Shown here: positions 5,245-8,738 of the stretch, one piece after another
Position numbering within the stretch: position 1 is the first letter of the stretch
How the letters are laid out: the number at the start of each line of letters is the position of its first letter
Source of the DNA: Thermoanaerobaculia bacterium
GTDB lineage: Bacteria > Acidobacteriota > Thermoanaerobaculia > Gp7-AA8
Length of the DNA stretch: 8,738 bases
NCBI GenBank assembly: GCA_017883215.1
Contig: JADGOA010000146.1
Span: 1-8,738, forward strand
Direction of reading: 5' to 3'
Notes under the pieces: model-generated
What the model was told of the DNA's origin: nothing
The model's input: the letters and a program-made list of their open reading frames with translations, nothing else
Databases searched by the model: none
Made by a program: the position numbers and the translations under genes

Positions 5245-7677
5245 ATGTTCGAAAAATACAACGAAAAGGCTCGACGCGCTCTGTTCTTCGCCCGCTACGA
5301 AGCATCAAAGCTGGGCTCCCGCGTGATCGAATCCGAACACATCCTGCTCGGTGTTCTCCGCGAAGGTGAAGAGACCATCAAGGAGATTTTCTCGCGCTTC
5401 AACGTGAAGGCCGAGCAGATCCGCCGCGAAGTCGAGGGCGACCGGCTCTTCGTCGACCGCATCTCCTCCTCGGCCGAGCTTCCTCTCTCCGAAGAATCGA
5501 AAAAAATCCTGGCCTACGCCGCTCACGAAGCGGAGTCGATGCTGCATCAATACGTTGGCACCGAGCACCTCCTGATCGGCATCCTGCGCGTCGAGTCCTC
5601 GACCGCCGCGCGCATCCTCACCGCCAAGGGCCTCAATGTCTACGGCGTCCGCGAAGAGACGATCTCCATTCTCAAGGAGCGCGAAGCCGACAAGCAGAAG
5701 AAGGAGCTGCCCTTCCTCGCCGAGTACGCTCGCGACCTGACGGCCATGGCCCATCAGTCGCAGTTCGATCCGCTGATCGGGCGCGAAAAGGAGGTGGAGC
5801 GGATCATCCAGATCCTCTCCCGCCGCACCAAGAACAACCCCATCCTCCTGGGCGAGCCGGGCGTGGGCAAGACCGCCATCATCGAAGGTCTGGCCCAGCG
5901 CATCGTGGACGGCAACGTGCCGTTGTTCATCGCCAACAAGCGCATCCTCTCGCTCGACCTGTCGCTCATCGTGGCCGGCACGAAGTACCGCGGGCAGTTC
6001 GAAGAGCGGCTCAAGGGAATCATCAAAGAGCTGAAGGAAAACCAGGACATCATCATCTTCATCGACGAGATTCACTCGCTGATCGGCGCGGGGTCGGCCG
6101 AGGGATCGCTCGATGCCGCGAACATCCTCAAGCCGGCGCTCTCGCGCGGCGAGATCTCCTGCATCGGCGCGACCACCATCCGCGAATATCGCCGCTACAT
6201 CGAGAAGGACCGCTCGCTGCTGCGCCGCTTCCAGGCCATCAACGTCAACCCCCCGAACGAAGACGAGACCCTGCTGATCCTCGAGGGCGTGAAGGAACGC
6301 TACGAGGGCTTCCACAAGGTCAAGTACTCCGACACAGCCATCCGCGCGGCGGTGTACCAGTCCAACCGCTACATCACCGACCGATTCTTCCCCGACAAGG
6401 CCATCGACATCCTCGACGAGGCCGGCGCGAAGGTGAAACTGCGCCGTGTCGCCGACACCCAGAACCTCCGCCGGCTGGAAGCGGAGGTGCGCTCCCTGGT
6501 CAAGGAGATGAAGAAGGCCATCTCCGACAAGGACTTCGAAAAGGCGGTCTTTCTCCGGGAGCGCGAGATCGAGCTCAAGGAGGAGATCGAGCGCATCAAG
6601 CAGGAGCGCGAGTCCGTCGGCGAAGAGGAGATGGAGGTCACCAAGAAGGACATCGAAGAGATCATCTCTTCGTGGACCGACATCCCCGTGACGTCGATCG
6701 AAGCCGACGAAGCGGCCAAGCTGATCAACATGGAAGAGATCCTGGTGCGGCACATCGTCGGTCAGGACAAGGCCATCAAGGCCATCTCGCGCGCCATCCG
6801 GCGTTCGCGCCTCGGCGTCGCCTCCCCGAACCGGCCCATGGGCTCGTTCATCTTCCTCGGCTCCTCCGGCGTCGGAAAGACCGAAGTGGCGCGGCGCCTG
6901 GCCGAGTTCCTCTTCGGTTCCCAGAAGCGCCTCATCCGCTTCGACATGTCCGAGTACATGGAGAAGCACGCCGTGTCGAAGCTCATCGGCTCGCCTCCGG
7001 GATACGTCGGACACGAAGAAGGCGGGCAGCTGACCGAGCGCGTGCGCCGCAATCCCTACTCGGTGGTCCTGCTCGACGAGATCGAGAAGGCCCATCCCGA
7101 CATCGCCAACATCCTCCTGCAGATTCTCGAGGACGGCATCCTCACGGATTCGCTCGGCAACCAGGTCGACTTCCGCAACACCCTCATCATCATGACCTCG
7201 AACCTCGGGACCCGCTTCCTCACCACCAAGGGGCACATGGGCTTCCGCGAGAAGTCGAGCGAAGGCGATCAGAAGGCCGCCGAGTTGATGATCAACCAGG
7301 AGCTGAAGAAGGAGTTCTCCCCGGAGTTCATCAACCGCATCGACGACATCATCATCTTCAACCCGCTCACCGAGACCGAGCTCCGCGAGATCTGCCGCCT
7401 GCTCGTCGACGACGTGAACCACGCCCTCCTGCACAAGAACGTGGCGATCGCCATCGACGATTCGGTCATCGATTGGCTCGTCAAGCGGGCCGCGGAAGAA
7501 TCCAACTCCGGTGCTCGCCCGCTGCGCCGCGCCATTCAGCGCTATATCGAAGACGAGTTGTCGGAGTTCATCATCCGGCAGGAAGGGACCGTGCCCGAGC
7601 ACATCGACTTCACCATGCAGGGAGAGGAAGTGCTTCTCATCCCGCGTGTGGAGCCGACCGGCGCACTGACACCGTAG
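5245..7677 (+). CDS. clpC: ATP-dependent Clp protease ATP-binding subunit ClpC
   Basis: An 810-residue AAA+ unfoldase that feeds proteins to the ClpP peptidase in the cytosol. Domains in order: double Clp-N repeat (about 1-145), first AAA+ module with Walker A GEPGVGKT (203-210), Walker B IFIDEIH (271-277) and arginine finger region LLRRF (325-329), a short coiled-coil middle region with a UVR-type motif (about 418-453, DFEKAVFLRER), second AAA+ module with Walker A GSSGVGKT (539-546) and Walker B VVLLDE (607-612), and a C-terminal D2-small domain. The short middle region and UVR motif mark ClpC rather than ClpB or ClpA. MGF at 665-667 sits where ClpC proteins carry the ClpP-docking tripeptide, so it probably partners ClpP. 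All catalytic residues are present and length is normal. The ATG at 5245 (MFEKYNEKARRAL) is the family start. Codon choice is strongly G/C-ending, as expected of a highly expressed native gene. Confidence 0.97.
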   Translation: MFEKYNEKARRALFFARYEASKLGSRVIESEHILLGVLREGEETIKEIFSRFNVKAEQIRREVEGDRLFVDRISSSAELPLSEESKKILAYAAHEAESMLHQYVGTEHLLIGILRVESSTAARILTAKGLNVYGVREETISILKEREADKQKKELPFLAEYARDLTAMAHQSQFDPLIGREKEVERIIQILSRRTKNNPILLGEPGVGKTAIIEGLAQRIVDGNVPLFIANKRILSLDLSLIVAGTKYRGQFEERLKGIIKELKENQDIIIFIDEIHSLIGAGSAEGSLDAANILKPALSRGEISCIGATTIREYRRYIEKDRSLLRRFQAINVNPPNEDETLLILEGVKERYEGFHKVKYSDTAIRAAVYQSNRYITDRFFPDKAIDILDEAGAKVKLRRVADTQNLRRLEAEVRSLVKEMKKAISDKDFEKAVFLREREIELKEEIERIKQERESVGEEEMEVTKKDIEEIISSWTDIPVTSIEADEAAKLINMEEILVRHIVGQDKAIKAISRAIRRSRLGVASPNRPMGSFIFLGSSGVGKTEVARRLAEFLFGSQKRLIRFDMSEYMEKHAVSKLIGSPPGYVGHEEGGQLTERVRRNPYSVVLLDEIEKAHPDIANILLQILEDGILTDSLGNQVDFRNTLIIMTSNLGTRFLTTKGHMGFREKSSEGDQKAAELMINQELKKEFSPEFINRIDDIIIFNPLTETELREICRLLVDDVNHALLHKNVAIAIDDSVIDWLVKRAAEESNSGARPLRRAIQRYIEDELSEFIIRQEGTVPEHIDFTMQGEEVLLIPRVEPTGALTP

Positions 7678-7680
7678 AAC

Positions 7681-7708
7681 AGCGAGTAGCGAGTAGCGGA
7701 TAGCGAGT
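7681..7708 (+). repeat. Four tandem heptamers AGCGAGT
   Basis: Four 7-base units in a row (AGCGAGT, AGCGAGT, AGCGGAT, AGCGAGT) begin three bases after the clpC stop codon. Related GCTCGCT units appear inverted at 7726-7732 and twice at 8023-8036. Confidence 0.85.
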
Positions 7709-7743
7709 AGGAGACCACGTCTTCCGCTCGCTATTCGTGTTTT
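7698..7743 (+). terminator. Possible intrinsic terminator of clpC
   Basis: A ten-pair stem (7698-7707 with 7727-7736, including one G-U pair) encloses a 19-base loop that can itself pair partly (GGAGA with TCTTCC). It is followed by GTGTTTTA, a weak U-tract. The stem is built from the heptamer repeats, so it may be a by-product of them. The large loop and short U-tract keep confidence moderate. Confidence 0.4.
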
Positions 7744-7806
7744 AGGGGTCACGCCTCGCCCGGCGGAAGACCGCCATTCGCGCATTTCTGATGGAGCAAC
7801 CGCGAT

Positions 7807-7993
7807 GTCACTCCTCTCCCGGCGGGAGAGGGCGATCCGCGCAGGACGAAACAGTCGCGCTGAGTTGGGTGAGGGGCGTGAATCTCGCGCAGATCGAGAT
7901 TCACGCCCCTCACCCGGCCGCGCCCATCCTTCGTACAGCGAACGCTCAGCGTCGTGCCGGCGCGGCCACCCTCTCCCGAGGGAGAGGGGTGAC
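7807..7993. repeat. Large nested palindrome (MITE- or REP-like composite repeat)
   Basis: Outer arms 7807-7832 and 7969-7993 are near-perfect inverted copies, each itself palindromic around CTCTCCC and GGGAGAGG. Inside lies a perfect 21-pair hairpin (7867-7887 with 7895-7915) with loop CGCAGAT, and next to it a perfect nine-pair inverted repeat GGCCGCGCC / GGCGCGGCC (7916-7924 with 7959-7967). No open frame here looks coding. Similar GGGAGAGG/CCTCTCCC palindromes are common dispersed repeats in GC-rich genomes; whether this one is dispersed cannot be told from one copy. It may act as a two-way barrier between the convergent genes. Confidence 0.8.
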
Positions 7994-8022
7994 ACACTGC
8001 GCGATTCGCGCGATGGACTCCT

Positions 8023-8036
8023 GCTCGCTGCTCGCT
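8023..8036 (-). repeat. Two tandem heptamers, inverted relative to those after clpC
   Basis: GCTCGCT occurs twice in a row on the plus strand, that is AGCGAGC on the minus strand, starting 12 bases after the stop of the minus-strand gene. It mirrors the AGCGAGT array after clpC, so each convergent gene has a heptamer array just past its stop codon, in its own orientation. Confidence 0.7.
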
Positions 8037-8048
8037 GACGCTTCGAAC

Positions 8049-8738
8049 CTACGGCTTCAGCAACGGCATCGCCAGGCTCGACCAGCTGTCACCGGTGACG
8101 TTGTCGACCGACGAGGCGTACGCGACCCAGACGTTCGTTGGCGGCGGCGACGGTGCGCCCTGCGGTGCCCACGGATTCCGCGGCGTAACGGTGACCTGTA
8201 GAACGTGCGACGGCATGTCCTGCAGCCGGACCTGGAGCATGCTCATCGGCGGAACCGTCAGCATCGTCTGGACAGGCATGAGCGTCGAATAATCCGTGCT
8301 CTGCACGATGTCGAACGTCCGAAAGAACGAGGTTTCGAGATTCACGATGCCGACGTTCGTGCGATAGCGGTCATCGATACGCTGACCGAGGATGATCACC
8401 TGGGACGAGGGGCTGATCGCGGCGACGGGGACGACTGGAAATGTCTGCGAGACGGTGCCGGTCGATCCGGGTTGCGGTGACCAGATGCGCGCGGTGGCAA
8501 AAAGAAGCGCGCTTGCGTCGAGGGCGTTCGCCGAGGTGACGCCGGTGATGAGGATCGCGCCGAGGCCGGTCTGCTGGAGGTAGTTCGTGGTGAAGTCCTC
8601 GGAGGCGATGCCGCCGTGTGCCGGGATGGTGATGGTGACGGGCATCGGCATGGTTACGCTGGGTGTTTGCGGCAGCCACTGCAGCTGGACGCGCTGGTCT
8701 GCGTCACGGAAATTCGTGAGCGTCACGTCCGAGCGGAA
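8049..8738 (-). CDS. C-terminal part of an exported-looking beta-rich protein of unknown function
   Basis: The frame is open from the right window edge to a TAG at 8051-8049, giving 229 visible residues; the true start lies outside. The visible part begins FRSDVTLTNF, followed by a hydrophobic-polar alternation typical of beta-sandwich repeats (QLQWLPQ, VTITIPAHGG, GAILITG). A second similar unit starts near RYRTNVGIVNLE. RxDVxLxN followed by TIPAHG-like strands recurs, from memory, in large secreted proteins of Acidobacteriota and related bacteria, but I cannot name a domain. The composition (rich in T, S, P, V, few lysines, no cysteine) fits an extracytoplasmic location. No transmembrane segment or sorting signal is visible at the C-terminus, which ends SSLAMPLLKP. 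Coding status is well supported; function is not recognised. Confidence 0.8.
   Translation of the reverse strand, partial: FRSDVTLTNFRDADQRVQLQWLPQTPSVTMPMPVTITIPAHGGIASEDFTTNYLQQTGLGAILITGVTSANALDASALLFATARIWSPQPGSTGTVSQTFPVVPVAAISPSSQVIILGQRIDDRYRTNVGIVNLETSFFRTFDIVQSTDYSTLMPVQTMLTVPPMSMLQVRLQDMPSHVLQVTVTPRNPWAPQGAPSPPPTNVWVAYASSVDNVTGDSWSSLAMPLLKP

Larger units (their letters stand above)
7678..8048. repeat. Convergent intergenic region filled with repeats
   Basis: This 371-base gap lies between the 3' ends of clpC and the convergent right-end gene. I see no gene. It holds heptamer repeats after each stop codon (7681-7708 and, inverted, 8023-8036), a terminator-like hairpin (7698-7736), a small GGCGG-AAGA-CCGCC hairpin (7762-7775) and a large nested palindrome (7807-7993). 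Nearly all of it is palindromic. Confidence 0.8.

Noticed and set aside
5305..7995. A long open frame (896 codons) on the minus strand opposite clpC
   Set aside because: It mirrors the strongly conserved ClpC coding sequence, starts inside a palindromic repeat and encodes a biased D/L/R/V-rich peptide without recognisable motifs. It is the usual antisense shadow of a GC-rich, G/C-ending gene.
7678..8048. A small protein or structured RNA gene in the convergent gap
   Set aside because: Every open frame there crosses palindromes and has no ribosome site, and the structure is explained by repeats rather than a known RNA family.

Overview
This is a GC-rich window of ordinary chromosomal genes from a diderm bacterium. 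The outer-membrane genes (an OmpA-family protein and the LolD ATPase), a ClpC-type Clp ATPase with a UVR motif, exported amidohydrolases and the dense hairpin repeats together suggest Acidobacteriota or a close relative. That placement is an inference from gene content and style; there is no rRNA or other marker here.

Layout. The left end (1-3818) holds three genes on the minus strand. Read in their own direction they are an exported amidohydrolase with an N-terminal SnoaL/NTF2-like domain (3818-2025), an OmpA-family envelope protein (1921-1082) and a cytosolic M20D amidohydrolase/carboxypeptidase (746 to beyond the left edge). A divergent gap of 93 bases separates them from a plus-strand group: a YfcE/MJ0936-type metallophosphoesterase (3912-4520), lolD (4577-5236) and clpC (5245-7677). 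The right end holds the C-terminal part of an exported-looking beta-rich protein of unknown function on the minus strand (8738-8049), convergent with clpC. The genes do not form one pathway. The themes are envelope upkeep (OmpA, LolD), protein and peptide turnover (ClpC, M20D, perhaps the amidohydrolase) and housekeeping phosphoesterase activity.

The non-coding part is the most informative. The 335-base gap 747-1081 is packed with REP-like hairpins of two families: one headed GTGG with the core GACA-YTCT-TGTC, arranged as an inverted pair (REPIN-like), and one headed GTAG with a GGACGCGC/GCGCGTCC stem. A second GTGG-type inverted pair lies inside the metallophosphoesterase gene, is 81 bp long and adds 27 codons in frame. 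The 371-base convergent gap 7678-8048 holds heptamer tandem repeats at both ends and a nested palindrome of about 187 bp containing a perfect 21-bp stem.

Three starts (amidohydrolase, lolD, clpC) lack a Shine-Dalgarno sequence and have a TAnAAT hexamer ending only 5-9 bases before the ATG, the pattern expected of leaderless or nearly leaderless mRNAs. The M20D and OmpA-family genes have clear Shine-Dalgarno sites. I see no CRISPR array, tRNA, rRNA, transposase gene, prophage or defence system, and no obviously new multigene system.
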